The notes: generated from the letters alone by a model not told the origin. A stretch of 64,000 nucleotides of DNA from Streptomyces sp. BV286 (GCF_019090165.1 NZ_JAHRIB010000150.1:124001-188000); one strand, 5' to 3'. Positions 41,263-49,953 are shown, counted from the first letter of the stretch. A program made the numbers and translations.

Positions 41263-42030
41263 GTGGCAAACGAGCGACTGCGCGGCGCGATAGTGGACTT
41301 AGGCCTGACACTCGATGAGGTCGCTCAACGGCTCGGGGTCGCTGCCAAGACGGTCGAACGCTGGATCAACGAACCTGAGCGCAAGCCATACCGCCGCTTC
41401 CAGTACGCGACAGCGTCGCTATTGAAGTGCGAAGTGTCGTACCTGTGGCCGGACGAGCGCACATCAGCCGAGGTCACTGCCTCTGGGAACGCAGAACTGG
41501 TCAGGCTCTATCCGCACCGGTCCGTCGTGATGCAAACCCTCTGGACGAACCTCTACTCCAAGGCGACTCATCATTTTGACCTGTTGGTGTACTCCGGGTT
41601 CTGGCTCACGGAAGACGCGACGTTCCACCGGATCGTGAAGGAGAAGTCAGCTGAAGGCGTCTCTATCCGCTTCATGCTGGGAGAGCCCGCGTCGCCGGCC
41701 GTGGCGGTACGAGGTGAGGATGAAGGGATCGGCGCGACGATGGCGGGCAAGATCCGGAACGCCCTCATCAACTACGGCCCGCTCTTCGGCCTCCCCGGAG
41801 TGGAGTTTCGGCTGCACGGTACGACCCTCTACAACTCGATCTATCGAGCCGATGACGAGATGCTGACGAACGGGCACCTCTACGGCGTCGGCGCCTACAT
41901 GGCACCGGTCCTGCACCTGCGACGCGTTCCCGGCGGTGAACTCTTCGACGCATACGTTGAGAGCGTTGAGAAGGTCTGGGAATCGGCCCGCCCGATCTCT
42001 TCACCTGCCGATTGGGAAGGCACTGCCTGA
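41263..42030 (+). CDS. HTH (XRE-like) regulator with DUF5919 C-terminal domain
   Basis: A 255-residue protein with an N-terminal helix-turn-helix (LGLTLDEVAQRLGVAAKTVE RWINEP region, residues 10-40) and a C-terminal DUF5919-type domain (HFDLLVYSGFWLTEDATFHR, IRFMLGEPASPAVAVRGEDE). GTG 41263 has GGAGG 5 bases upstream. The downstream Nudix gene overlaps its stop codon (TGATG), so they are co-translated. This pair recurs in Streptomyces AICEs and probably regulates excision and transfer; the effector is unknown. Confidence 0.75.
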   Translation: MANERLRGAIVDLGLTLDEVAQRLGVAAKTVERWINEPERKPYRRFQYATASLLKCEVSYLWPDERTSAEVTASGNAELVRLYPHRSVVMQTLWTNLYSKATHHFDLLVYSGFWLTEDATFHRIVKEKSAEGVSIRFMLGEPASPAVAVRGEDEGIGATMAGKIRNALINYGPLFGLPGVEFRLHGTTLYNSIYRADDEMLTNGHLYGVGAYMAPVLHLRRVPGGELFDAYVESVEKVWESARPISSPADWEGTA

Positions 42031-42503
42031 TGAGCCGTATCGACTACTTCCGCGACCCAAACGCCCCTCAGGCCAACTCGGTGGTGCCCTCAGTCACCGC
42101 GGTCGTACGGGACGACGCGGGGCAGTTGCTGCTCATCCACAAGACGGACAACGATCTGTGGGCACTGCCCGGCGGTGGCCACGACATCGGGGAGCGCATC
42201 GGTGACACGGTGGTCCGTGAGGTTGCGGAAGAGACCGGCATTGACGTTGAGGTAGACAGCATCGTAGGGCTCTACACCGACCCTGAACACGTGCTGGCAT
42301 ACGACGACGGAGAGGTCCGGCAACAGTTCTCCATCTGCTTCCGAGCCCACCCCATCGGCGGTTCCCTGCGTACGAGCAGCGAGTCAAAAGAGGTCCGCTG
42401 GGTTGACCTAGCGGACCTTGACGGGATGGACATCCACCCATCGATGATGTTGCGCATCCGCCACGGCCTCGACGACTCGCGGCAAAAGCCCTACATCGGC
42501 TAA
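42030..42503 (+). CDS. Nudix hydrolase, Pif-like (element immunity factor)
   Basis: A 157-residue Nudix protein with the complete box at residues 50-73 (GGHDIGERIGDTVVREVAEE followed by TGIDV). The Nudix protein Pif of pSAM2 lowers transfer into cells that already carry the element, and this gene has the same kind of context (adjacent to HTH and GntR regulators). ATG 42030 overlaps the HTH gene stop. The substrate is unknown. Its stop codon overlaps that of the convergent HD gene. Confidence 0.75.
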   Translation: MSRIDYFRDPNAPQANSVVPSVTAVVRDDAGQLLLIHKTDNDLWALPGGGHDIGERIGDTVVREVAEETGIDVEVDSIVGLYTDPEHVLAYDDGEVRQQFSICFRAHPIGGSLRTSSESKEVRWVDLADLDGMDIHPSMMLRIRHGLDDSRQKPYIG

Positions 42504-43060
42504 TCGGCGGCAGACGCCTGCGCCAACCGCCCCTCAACACGCTTCGACGCTGCATGGATCTCGGGGGCCGCGCGCTGAATGAACCGTCCAACGATCGTGT
42601 CAGGGCCGTACCGCTGCACGATCTCGTCCAGCCGCTCAGCCGGCGTGGTCTGAGTCCCGTCGGGCGTCGTCGTCATGTCGCAGAACAGCAGGGCGTCGAC
42701 CAGGTCCGGACGCTCCAACTCGAACTCTCCCTCAAGCTCCTGCCTCAGTCCGCGCTCCTCGGCTTCCAGCAGGGCGCAGGAGTGGTGAGCCACGAGACGA
42801 ACGACCCGCTCGTCCGCCTTTTCCTGGTCTCGGAGGAACCGAGCACCGTCCAGCGGGTGAAAGCCCGTGGTGGCGATGGCCGGCGAGTACCCGATGTCAT
42901 GCAGCACCGCGGCAGCTTCCAGCAACTCAGCATCGTCGCCCATTGCCGGACCCAAGGAGCGAGCACGCTTGGCGACCCCCAGCGAGTGCGCCCACCGACG
43001 CGGGAGGGGCTCGGACAGCAGTGATTCGGAGAGCGAGTATGCCCAGTCAGTCAGTCCCAT
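42500..43060 (-). CDS. HD-domain phosphohydrolase
   Basis: A 186-residue HD-superfamily protein. H25 (RRWAHSLGVAKRA), H54-D55 (AAVLHDIGYSP) and the following HH near residue 92 (LVAHHSCALLEAEE) form the metal-binding set; a late Asp (LLFCDMTTTPDG) completes it. Such enzymes hydrolyse nucleotides or phosphate esters. It follows the GntR-type gene in the same direction after 11 bp and converges with the Nudix gene, so the four genes form a control cassette. Confidence 0.78.
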   Translation of the reverse strand: MGLTDWAYSLSESLLSEPLPRRWAHSLGVAKRARSLGPAMGDDAELLEAAAVLHDIGYSPAIATTGFHPLDGARFLRDQEKADERVVRLVAHHSCALLEAEERGLRQELEGEFELERPDLVDALLFCDMTTTPDGTQTTPAERLDEIVQRYGPDTIVGRFIQRAAPEIHAASKRVEGRLAQASAAD

Positions 43061-43071
43061 GGCGGCCAAGA

Positions 43072-43530
43072 CTACGGCCGGACAGTGGGCGGCGGGAGAG
43101 CGCGCACGGTTCGCCCCTTGCCGTGCATGGTGGCGAGCAGGCCGTTCCCCTCCATCTGGGCAAGAACACGACGCACAGCAGTGCGGGAGGCTCCGAAGCG
43201 CTCGCACAACTTCGCTTCAGAGGGGTACGCGTCTCCCACGGAGAGTGATTCCTCTGCGATCAGCTCGGTCATCCGCTCTCCAAGCGAGCGTGAGTCACCG
43301 CCCCGGGCCACACGCCAACCGATTCCGGGAGCCGACACAACAACACCGTCAGCCTCCAGCACCTTCAGGGCTCGGCGCACAGTGTTGCGGGAGACCCCGT
43401 GGGAGTTCATCAGGGCAGCCTCTGACGGCAAGGCATCCTCGACGCCACCCGATTCGATCTGCTGGCGCAGCGACTCAGACACCTGCAAGTAGGTACCTCG
43501 CGGACTGGCCTGCGGCACGTGGCCCCCCAT
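43072..43530 (-). CDS. Tandem double GntR-type winged-helix repressor (KorSA-like)
   Basis: A 152-residue protein made of two GntR winged helices and no effector domain. The first (about 14-75) has LPSEAALMNSHGVSRNTVRR and the second (about 85-145) YPSEAKLCERFGASRTAVRR. GntR proteins such as KorSA repress the AICE activator pra in pSAM2. Two DNA-reading heads in one chain suggest binding of a tandem operator as a single chain. The start may be ATG 43530 or GTG 43545. An inverted repeat in its promoter is a candidate operator. Confidence 0.75.
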   Translation of the reverse strand: MGGHVPQASPRGTYLQVSESLRQQIESGGVEDALPSEAALMNSHGVSRNTVRRALKVLEADGVVVSAPGIGWRVARGGDSRSLGERMTELIAEESLSVGDAYPSEAKLCERFGASRTAVRRVLAQMEGNGLLATMHGKGRTVRALPPPTVRP

Positions 43531-43557
43531 CCTCACCCTTGTCACGGACGTCCTATG

Positions 43558-43594
43558 CGTCTCGTCTCCGTATCCCAGCTTCCCATGCGAGACG
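43558..43594. promoter_or_regulatory. Inverted repeat in the GntR-gene promoter
   Basis: CGTCTCG (43558-43564) and CGAGACG (43588-43594) are perfect inverted 7-mers, centres 30 bp apart, each preceded by ATG. They lie 28 bp upstream of the double-GntR start and are a candidate autoregulatory operator. Confidence 0.4.
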
Positions 43595-43753
43595 AGTTCC
43601 AGTTGCCCTCTGCGTATTGACTCAGCGCGGCAGGCTTACCAAAACCGGCAAAGCGTCAGACTTTGACGGGCCACTGGTGTTACATGGTGGCGCGCCCACT
43701 CCGAGTCGCCGTGAATCTCGACCCCTTTCTCTTACCGAAAAAGGAGCACATTT

Positions 43754-44539
43754 GTGGCTCTAGCTCCCCCGTCCACGCGATCACTGCTGCTCTCCAGCAA
43801 AGCCAACAACATCCCCCTAAGTTCCGCTACTGGCTTCACAGTGATGCACAACGATCTACCCCTCCTAATCACGAATTGGCATGTCGTTAGCGGAAGGAAT
43901 CCAATTACTGGCCAGCCTATGGCAGCATCAGGCGCGACACCGGACACCCTGACCATTAGACATTTGACTAAAGTAACCTCAGAAGAAATCAACTGGGATG
44001 ATTTCGATGAGCCTCTAATCGATAACGAAGAACGACCCTTGTGGTTCGAGCACCCGGACTACGGCAGGAGAGTTGACGTCGTAGCACTTCCGCTCACCAA
44101 TACCCAAGGTGTCCATATTCAACCTTATGGACCCGAAGTCATGAAATCAACGCTTCGCGCCGGCGTCTCAGATTGGGTAAATATCATCGGTTTCCCATTC
44201 GGGCAATCCGCTGGAGGGTCGCTACCAATCTGGACGAAGGGTGCAATCGCCTCCGAGCTGGAGGTTGATTACGGTCTTCTTCCTTGTTTTTTGATTGATG
44301 CACGCACACGCCAAGGGCAATCGGGTTCCCCAGTGCTCGCCTACTCGCCAGGTGGTGCAACCGAGATGGCAGGCGGTAAGACTGGATTCCTATCTGGACC
44401 TGCCGGAAACCTGCTCGGAGTCTACTCCGGACGCATCAATAGCGAATCCGACATCGGACGCGTATGGAAGTTTAACGCAGTTGCAGAGATCATTGTCGCC
44501 CATCACAGGGGAGATAATTCTTTGCACGGAAAGGGGTGA
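43754..44539 (+). CDS. Cytoplasmic trypsin-like serine protease
   Basis: A 261-residue trypsin/HtrA-fold protease with a full triad: H43 (LLITNWHVVSG), D108 (RRVDVVALPL) and S190 (RQGQSGSPVLA). There is no signal peptide or PDZ domain, so it should act inside the cell. GTG 43754 has AAGGAG 8 bases upstream. Base composition is clearly lower in GC than the element core. It is convergent with the HEPN-motif gene 245 bp away. Trypsin-like proteases without export signals are common in conflict systems, which makes an immunity role plausible but unproven. Confidence 0.75.
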   Translation: MALAPPSTRSLLLSSKANNIPLSSATGFTVMHNDLPLLITNWHVVSGRNPITGQPMAASGATPDTLTIRHLTKVTSEEINWDDFDEPLIDNEERPLWFEHPDYGRRVDVVALPLTNTQGVHIQPYGPEVMKSTLRAGVSDWVNIIGFPFGQSAGGSLPIWTKGAIASELEVDYGLLPCFLIDARTRQGQSGSPVLAYSPGGATEMAGGKTGFLSGPAGNLLGVYSGRINSESDIGRVWKFNAVAEIIVAHHRGDNSLHGKG

Positions 44540-44784
44540 ATGGAGAGGGGCCCATCAGCCAACTGCCAAATTCGCGGCCCGACAAGTCGACTAAAAGCCC
44601 AACTGCCAGCGAATTCCGTCTCGTTTCATATCAGGATATCTGCCATTCGGGTCACCTGGGGCAGTCGGCTCCACAGCTTTGGGTAGCCACTTTGGGGCGA
44701 GCATCTAAGGGGGTCCAGCCCAAAGCCGTTCCGCCGACCATATTGACACACGCGAGTTGTGGACTGTGTGAAAACGTCTCCATT

Positions 44785-46155
44785 TTACCCAAAGGGGCGC
44801 GGCACCTTCCCGTTCTTTCCCCAGCATTCAGACGGGCGGCGGATATTTCGAGAAGGAAAGGCAGTCAATGGTCGCTGATCGTTGACCATTTGCAACGAAA
44901 CCGGGGCTGTTTGCTTGAGGAGGTCGAATATAGCGCGCTTGGTTGATGTAGGCAGAGGAGCGTCTTCGTGATGAAGAATCCATGAGGTGAGGGGATGGCG
45001 TCTCGCGATGTCGGGGATCAGTAGCCTCTCTTTGCTCCAATCCTGCAGAAAAAGAGCGGCATTGTGAGCTTCTTCGAAAAGAGCTTCTGTCGCTCGTTCG
45101 CCGCGATGGACAACCGAATTTCGGTTCCTCCATACAGTCTTTTGGGCATTTGATGCGGCGGTGGGATCGCCGCCCAGGTGTGAGGATAGAATTCCGAAAG
45201 TTTCTGCCGCGTTTTTGTCTTCGAACCCGGCTGAGGTGAACTCTGTGCTCGTATATCCATGATCTGCCGCTATGCCGATAACCAAGTAATGCATCCAGTC
45301 TTCCAGCGCGGCCTGTTGCGCAACGATGGCTTCAGCCCACTCTCTGCGGTGGGCGCGAAGTACCGACCGCCGCATCCAGGAAAACAGTCTGCGCGTGGTG
45401 ACGGAGGAGCTAAGTTGATAGTGGGTCATATCCAGACCAGCTTTGGCTGATTGGGCGGGGTGACCTTCACGACCTGAGGAATAGGACCCGAGTGGACTTG
45501 CGGCCGGGAGGCGCACATAGAAAGGCTCGTTTGAAACTGCTGGATTTATGCGCACGAGTCCATCACCAATAAGATCTCCGTGCGAGATTGGGCCAACGAG
45601 AAACGGTCCATCCTCGGTGACACTAAAAAGTGCCTGATTGATGGCAAATAGAATGCAGTCGTAGAAGTCTTCAAAGATGGGTCGATTGGCTACTGGTTGA
45701 CCATTCTCATCTGGAAGGTAGAGGTTGGTCCAGTCCGGAAGGATGAACTTAAGGCTGACGCTGGTTCGAGGCGGTAGTGCGTCAGGGGAACAAAAAGTAG
45801 CCCTGTCGGTCCATGCTGGCTTGTCGTCGCCGAATAGCGAAACCGTCCCTTCGTAAGCGCGAGGGTTGACGCCAACACCGAATCCGGTCCCGGGGGACAT
45901 TGTTGTCATGGCGACAATTGCAGGAACGTGCTCATTTCCAAAGTGAGTGTTTACCTGCGCTGAGTAGTAGTTGCTTTCAATCGTAGTTGCGGCCCAGGGA
46001 ATTTCGCAGCAGGCGTATACTTCGGCGCTCAGGTCCACTTGCATCTCCGTAAGTTTCGGGATGCAACAGTATGGACATGACTGGTCGCTTGCGCACGTGA
46101 AATTCCTTACTGCAGCTTGGGCCGTGCGAGGTCGACCTACTCTGATAGTTGGCAC
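44785..46155 (-). CDS. HEPN-motif protein, unknown family
   Basis: A 456-residue protein read from GTG 46155, which follows an AGGGGG; a later ATG lies near residue 37. An N-terminal Cys cluster (TCASDQSCPYCC) could bind metal. The middle is beta-rich (TSVSLKFILPDWTNLYLPDE). The C-terminal 150 residues are helical with R345-N-S-V-V-H350 (VWRNRNSVVHRGERATEALF), the Rx4-6H signature of HEPN ribonucleases or sensors. It is low in GC, faces the protease gene and has no recognised homologue by eye. A defence or toxin role is inferred. Confidence 0.6.
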   Translation of the reverse strand: MPTIRVGRPRTAQAAVRNFTCASDQSCPYCCIPKLTEMQVDLSAEVYACCEIPWAATTIESNYYSAQVNTHFGNEHVPAIVAMTTMSPGTGFGVGVNPRAYEGTVSLFGDDKPAWTDRATFCSPDALPPRTSVSLKFILPDWTNLYLPDENGQPVANRPIFEDFYDCILFAINQALFSVTEDGPFLVGPISHGDLIGDGLVRINPAVSNEPFYVRLPAASPLGSYSSGREGHPAQSAKAGLDMTHYQLSSSVTTRRLFSWMRRSVLRAHRREWAEAIVAQQAALEDWMHYLVIGIAADHGYTSTEFTSAGFEDKNAAETFGILSSHLGGDPTAASNAQKTVWRNRNSVVHRGERATEALFEEAHNAALFLQDWSKERLLIPDIARRHPLTSWILHHEDAPLPTSTKRAIFDLLKQTAPVSLQMVNDQRPLTAFPSRNIRRPSECWGKNGKVPRPFG

Positions 46156-46410
46156 CCGCGCATCCCCCTGACCTGGGCTCCCCGAGTTGACCTGTGACAC
46201 GGGGGGGGTATGCCGAAGCCCGGAGAACTGGCGTGAAGAGGCTGCTCTCTGCACAGCAGCGAAGTACAGCAACCACCGCGACCGCAGCCAGTCTTCACCG
46301 ACCGCAGGCACCCGGGTGACCAGCCCGACAGCCCTCGGCGACCTCCCCGCCCGTAGTACGCATCAAGGAGCGCGCATGGGCTTCTGGCACAACGTGGTGG
46401 CGCCCTCAAT

Positions 46411-46541
46411 GCTGTCGCTCAGTCTCAACGGCAGTCTCATCCGTGGAGGTTCGCGGCCGTTCACGGCCGTGCCGACAGAATGCGACACGTAGGATCTGAA
46501 CTACCAGGAACGGCAACCAGCAGAGTTGGAAAGCGTGTGGG
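46411..46541. repeat. Left copy of a degenerate ~130-bp direct repeat
   Basis: It matches 49758-49896 over its full length with about one difference in five and a 9-bp gap. Shared blocks include TCAGTCTCAACGG, GTTCACGGCCG, AGGATCTGAAC, ACCAGGAACGG and ACCAGCAGAGTTGGAAAG. The last block resembles the anticodon region of a tRNA-Ser(GGA) (TTGGAAAGCGTGT), so the repeat may be an old attachment-site end. Confidence 0.65.
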
Positions 46542-46615
46542 CGTAATCCCCCAGTAGGTTCACCGTATCCGGCACCCCCTCAACCAGCACTGGTGACGCC
46601 GTACCAAATGCCAAA

Positions 46616-46644
46616 AGGGCCGCCCACTTCCCAGGGGCGGCCCT
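46616..46644 (-). terminator. Terminator of the membrane-protein gene
   Basis: A perfect 10-bp stem (AGGGCCGCCC with GGGCGGCCCT), 20 bp past the stop codon at 46665, with an AAAA on its left that gives a U-run on the minus strand. Confidence 0.75.
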
Positions 46645-46664
46645 ATGCCTGGTGATTCCGCGAC

Positions 46665-47339
46665 TCAATGATTTAGCTCCCACAGCCACCGGTAGCCGTG
46701 ATGGTGAATCCACTCGGTGAGCATCTCGTACCCGAGCGCGGCCAGAATGGCGAATACGGCGCCCCACAGGATCTCGGAGCGGTGCCGCTTCCAGTAGCCA
46801 CGGGGCACCTCGGATTCTGCGGAAACTTCGGCCTGTGCAAGGTCGAAGTCTCTGGGACTACGGGAAAGTTGGTCCTTCCACTCGTCCAGGAGATCCGCAG
46901 GCCAAGTGGCCACGAAGCTCCCCAGCACTTTGAACCAGTTGGCTTTGTGCTCCTTGCGGATCCTGAACGCCTCCAGCACCTCGTACAGCCACGCGCGCCG
47001 CGCCCTCGATGGGAAAGGAACAGCCAGGCCGGCCAACATCATCATGCCCGCCAACATCATGAGCGGCGCGGCCCAGTTCCTGACAACGATGATCGCTACC
47101 GTAAGTTCCGTCAGTAACATCCCAAGGAAGAACGCGCCCACGCCCGCCGCAACGACCAAGATGGTCAGGGTGGGTGCCGATACCGCAGCCTGAAACTTTA
47201 ATAGAGGAGCCAGGGTAAAGAGTACGACGAACACCGAGAATGCCGTGCCACTCATAACCCGGTGGATGTTCCTGGCACGAGGTGTCAGCTCATCCCACCC
47301 GGCAACTGCGGAATAGGCGCTGTCAGTATCACGATTCAT
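46665..47339 (-). CDS. Membrane protein paired with a PadR regulator
   Basis: A 224-residue protein with hydrophobic helices at about 32-52, 56-80, 88-105 and 190-210 (GTAFSVFVVLFTLAPLLKFQ, MMLAGMMMLAGLAVPF), a charged loop (FRIRKEHKANWFKVLGSFVA) and a short His-rich C-terminus. Its start overlaps the end of the PadR gene by 11 bp, so the regulator very likely controls it. PadR-controlled membrane proteins often respond to stress or toxic compounds; no transporter signature is visible. Confidence 0.65.
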   Translation of the reverse strand: MNRDTDSAYSAVAGWDELTPRARNIHRVMSGTAFSVFVVLFTLAPLLKFQAAVSAPTLTILVVAAGVGAFFLGMLLTELTVAIIVVRNWAAPLMMLAGMMMLAGLAVPFPSRARRAWLYEVLEAFRIRKEHKANWFKVLGSFVATWPADLLDEWKDQLSRSPRDFDLAQAEVSAESEVPRGYWKRHRSEILWGAVFAILAALGYEMLTEWIHHHGYRWLWELNH

Positions 47340-47721
47340 CGTCGCCCCCGGGGTACGTGGTCGTGCTAGTCGCCGGGAGCGGGCGGAGCGCGAAGCTCGG
47401 TGTCCGCTTCGCTGAACGGTTGCGGGCGTCGAGTTCAGCGACACGTTGGCGGATCGCCCCAAGGTTGTCGGGGTTGACGCGGTAGTAGGTCCTGGCAGGC
47501 CGCCCGACGTCGCGTTGCTCGGTCTCCTGCTCGTCCCGGCGCAGCAGCCAGCCAGCACGCTCCAGTCGGCGCAGCACAGGGTAGATGCTGCCGGGCCCGT
47601 ACTTGAGGTCATCGGCGGCTTGGAAGCCGTAGAACTCAAAGTTCGGATCGGCCGTGTGACGGTCACACACGTAGCGGGTGACGTCGATCGCCACTCGTGT
47701 CCATCTATTGAAGGGTTCCAT
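47329..47721 (-). CDS. PadR-family transcriptional regulator
   Basis: A 130-residue winged-helix protein with the PadR hallmark AADDLKYGPGSIYPVLRRLERAGWL and VGRPARTYYRVNPDN, followed by a dimerising helix. ATG 47721 starts the conserved part. It is the first gene of a two-gene unit with the following membrane protein and probably represses both. Confidence 0.85.
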   Translation of the reverse strand: MEPFNRWTRVAIDVTRYVCDRHTADPNFEFYGFQAADDLKYGPGSIYPVLRRLERAGWLLRRDEQETEQRDVGRPARTYYRVNPDNLGAIRQRVAELDARNRSAKRTPSFALRPLPATSTTTYPGGDDES

Positions 47722-48390
47722 GGCTGCACGGTACTCCCGTATGCAGTGCAAGCACTACGAACCTTGCCATGTGATTCACCCCATACGGTCCCTGTAGCAC
47801 CGGAGCTGACGGACCGTGAGTCCAGCCCTGCGAGCATGCTCTCTTGCCTTACCGAGCGCACTCCTGCCGTCCCGAGCCCCGACAGCCACCGTCGACATGC
47901 TGGTCATCCCGGCCGTGACGCCCCCTAGCACCCCATCTTCTGCATCACTTTCAACACCGCTTGTTGTCCTGCTTCTTTGTCCACTGCGCCGACGGCCGAG
48001 ACCGTGCGCGTCCGTACGCGCGCCTCCGCTGACCTGGTCCGTGAACCTCAACGAACACCCCCGTATGGCCACGTGGACAGTTGGGAAGAGTGATGGGGCG
48101 CGCCACCCCGTGGGCCATCTGTGGGCCAGTGGGGGCGCTGTGAGGGGCGTCCGCTGCGTTTGGCCAGGTCAAGTGCACTGTGGGGGCGGGTGGCGTAACG
48201 CTCTTGAAAGCCGTCACCACCCCAGTCGATCAGGCTATCCCTACGTCATCAAGGCGGCTCGCTCCGCTCACCGCGCGCGGCACGGGCGCCGGCCGGGCCT
48301 GCGCTCCTGTCTCCGCCCTGCTGAGGCAGCAAATCTCAGGCGTACCCGACTTCGACTACTCGCACTCAGCACCCTGCCGAACGGAGCAAG
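47722..48390. other. Intergenic segment, mostly featureless
   Basis: This 669-bp gap has no frame with convincing codon use. It contains the element B copy (48251-48281) of the short sequence shared with element A (9481-9511), and the promoter of the pentapeptide-repeat gene. Confidence 0.45.
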
Positions 48391-49473
48391 ATGTCTGCCA
48401 TGAAACGGGTGTTCAAGATCCTTCGAACCGTACTGGTCGCCCTGGTTGCCCTGATCGGAGTCTTGGGATACGGGTGGCTCCTCTGGAAGGGACCCTGGTA
48501 CTTCGATCGGCCACACCTTCGAAAGCGTGATCTGCAACCAGCCGACGGCGTCGTGATCACGGGCTTCCGCACGATGATGGTGGCGTTGGGTGCAGGCGTA
48601 GTGACTGCTATCGGCCTCTGGTACACCAGCCGAAATCATAGGCTGGCACGAGAACAATTCACGCAAACGCAAGAACAATTCAAACTTTCTCAACATCAAT
48701 TCGAGCACGCACAGGAACAGTTCGCGCATACACAGAAAAAGGATCGCGAGCAAGCGGACATCACGCGTGAGGGGCAGGTCACAGACCGGTATGTCGAGGC
48801 GATCAAACTTCTAGGATCTGCCAACTTGGCCGAACGACTAGGGGGCATCTACTCCCTTGAACGGATCATGAATGACAGTAAGCGCGACGCTAAGACCGTA
48901 ATTGAAGTACTAGCGGCATTTGTGCGAAGTCATTCATCTACGAAGGTCGAGGAGGTTGGCAACGATGTGCCGCCAAATGAACGAATTACGGAGGAGGTGC
49001 AAGCTGCAATCACTGTTCTCACCAGAAGACCTGAAAATACAAAGGGGATTCCAGTCAGCCTAATAGGCGCAAAATTGCGAGGAGTCCAGCTTGAGAGCGG
49101 CGACCTCACAAGGTGGGATATGAGGTCCACAGACCTATCCCAGGCAAACTTGCAACTGGCGCAGGCCACTGGAGCGCACCTAGAGGACGCCGACCTTGAG
49201 GCAGCCTACCTATACAGGACAGATTTGGAGGGCGCCTACCTGAGCAATGCGAGGCTCACTGGAACCAACCTCTGGGGCGCCAAGTTGCGTGAGGCTACTC
49301 TATTTCACACAGACCTTTCAGAATCCTTGAACCTCGGCCGCCAACAGATTCTTGAGGCGCATATCACGTTCACTACCACCCTCCCCAGCGACATGGAATT
49401 GGACGAGGAAATCCAGCAGCGTATGAGCGAAGGGGAATGGGTAGCCAACAGTCGAGATCCGTACAACGTCTAA
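48391..49473 (+). CDS. Membrane-anchored pentapeptide-repeat protein with coiled coil
   Basis: A 360-residue protein with two hydrophobic helices (about 9-32 and 58-78), then a Gln/Phe heptad stretch of four near-repeats (EQFTQTQ EQFKLSQ HQFEHAQ EQFAHTQ), a helical region (YVEAIKLLGSANLAERLGGI) and about 15 pentapeptide repeats (LSQANLQLAQATGAHLEDAD, ARLTGTNLWGAKLREATLFH). The pattern with VTDRYVEAIKLLGS is common in actinobacterial membrane pentapeptide proteins. The function is unknown. Lower GC marks it as cargo. ATG 48391 has GGAG 9 bases upstream; ATG 48400 is possible. Confidence 0.75.
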   Translation: MSAMKRVFKILRTVLVALVALIGVLGYGWLLWKGPWYFDRPHLRKRDLQPADGVVITGFRTMMVALGAGVVTAIGLWYTSRNHRLAREQFTQTQEQFKLSQHQFEHAQEQFAHTQKKDREQADITREGQVTDRYVEAIKLLGSANLAERLGGIYSLERIMNDSKRDAKTVIEVLAAFVRSHSSTKVEEVGNDVPPNERITEEVQAAITVLTRRPENTKGIPVSLIGAKLRGVQLESGDLTRWDMRSTDLSQANLQLAQATGAHLEDADLEAAYLYRTDLEGAYLSNARLTGTNLWGAKLREATLFHTDLSESLNLGRQQILEAHITFTTTLPSDMELDEEIQQRMSEGEWVANSRDPYNV

Positions 49474-49497
49474 GACGGAGGCATCTAGTGTCTCAAA

Positions 49498-49731
49498 CTA
49501 TGGGGAGAACCACGCCCCAAAGAGGGACCCTCTATACGTTCCCGTGAATCTTTCGTGCATATCGAAGGCCTGATCTTCTGTGAGGGTGCAAATGTAATCG
49601 CATATTGCGCGAGCGCGCTTCGTCTCTCTGCGTAGCTCATTCGCTGCGGGATCCTCGTCGAGTCCTTTGACAATGGACCCCAGGGCTGCGGGAATTCTGA
49701 AGCTTGAACTCCTCTCCACCTGCACGTTCAT
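49498..49731 (-). CDS. Possible small protein of unknown function
   Basis: A 77-residue frame (IPAALGSIVKGLDEDPAANE, ELRRETKRARAICDYICTLT) with plausible helical character and a composition like neighbouring cargo. No clear ribosome site precedes ATG 49731, and there is no recognisable family. It may be a real accessory gene or chance. Confidence 0.35.
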   Translation of the reverse strand: MNVQVERSSSFRIPAALGSIVKGLDEDPAANELRRETKRARAICDYICTLTEDQAFDMHERFTGTYRGSLFGAWFSP

Positions 49732-49757
49732 ACCGCGGACGCGGCAGGCTCGCTGAC

Positions 49758-49896
49758 ACTGTCGTTCAGTCTCAACGGCGGTCTCATCCGCAGAAGTTCA
49801 CACTCGTTCACGGCCGCGTCAGCAGAAGGCAACACCCAGGATCTGAACGGGTCTGAACCACCAGGAACGGTAACCAGCAGAGTTGGAAAGCATGTG
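49758..49896. repeat. Right copy of the degenerate ~130-bp direct repeat
   Basis: Partner of 46411-46541, with a 9-bp insertion (CGGGTCTGA part) before the ACCAGGAACGG block. The 3.3 kb between the copies holds the PadR, membrane-protein and pentapeptide genes. Confidence 0.65.
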
Positions 49897-49953
49897 GGGA
49901 GTACCCGGGGTCCTCGTGACCCGACCCTGAGGCCAGTTGAGCCGACGATTGCC

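Larger units (their letters stand above)
46156..46664. other. Intergenic segment with the left copy of a degenerate repeat
   Basis: No credible gene. It holds the promoter side of the HEPN-motif gene, the left copy of the 130-bp repeat (46411-46541) and a terminator (46616-46644) belonging to the gene on its right. Confidence 0.45.

Noticed and set aside
47816..48403. Plus-strand frame of about 195 codons
   Set aside because: Composition is non-coding-like, it crosses the sequence shared with element A, and it has no ribosome site.
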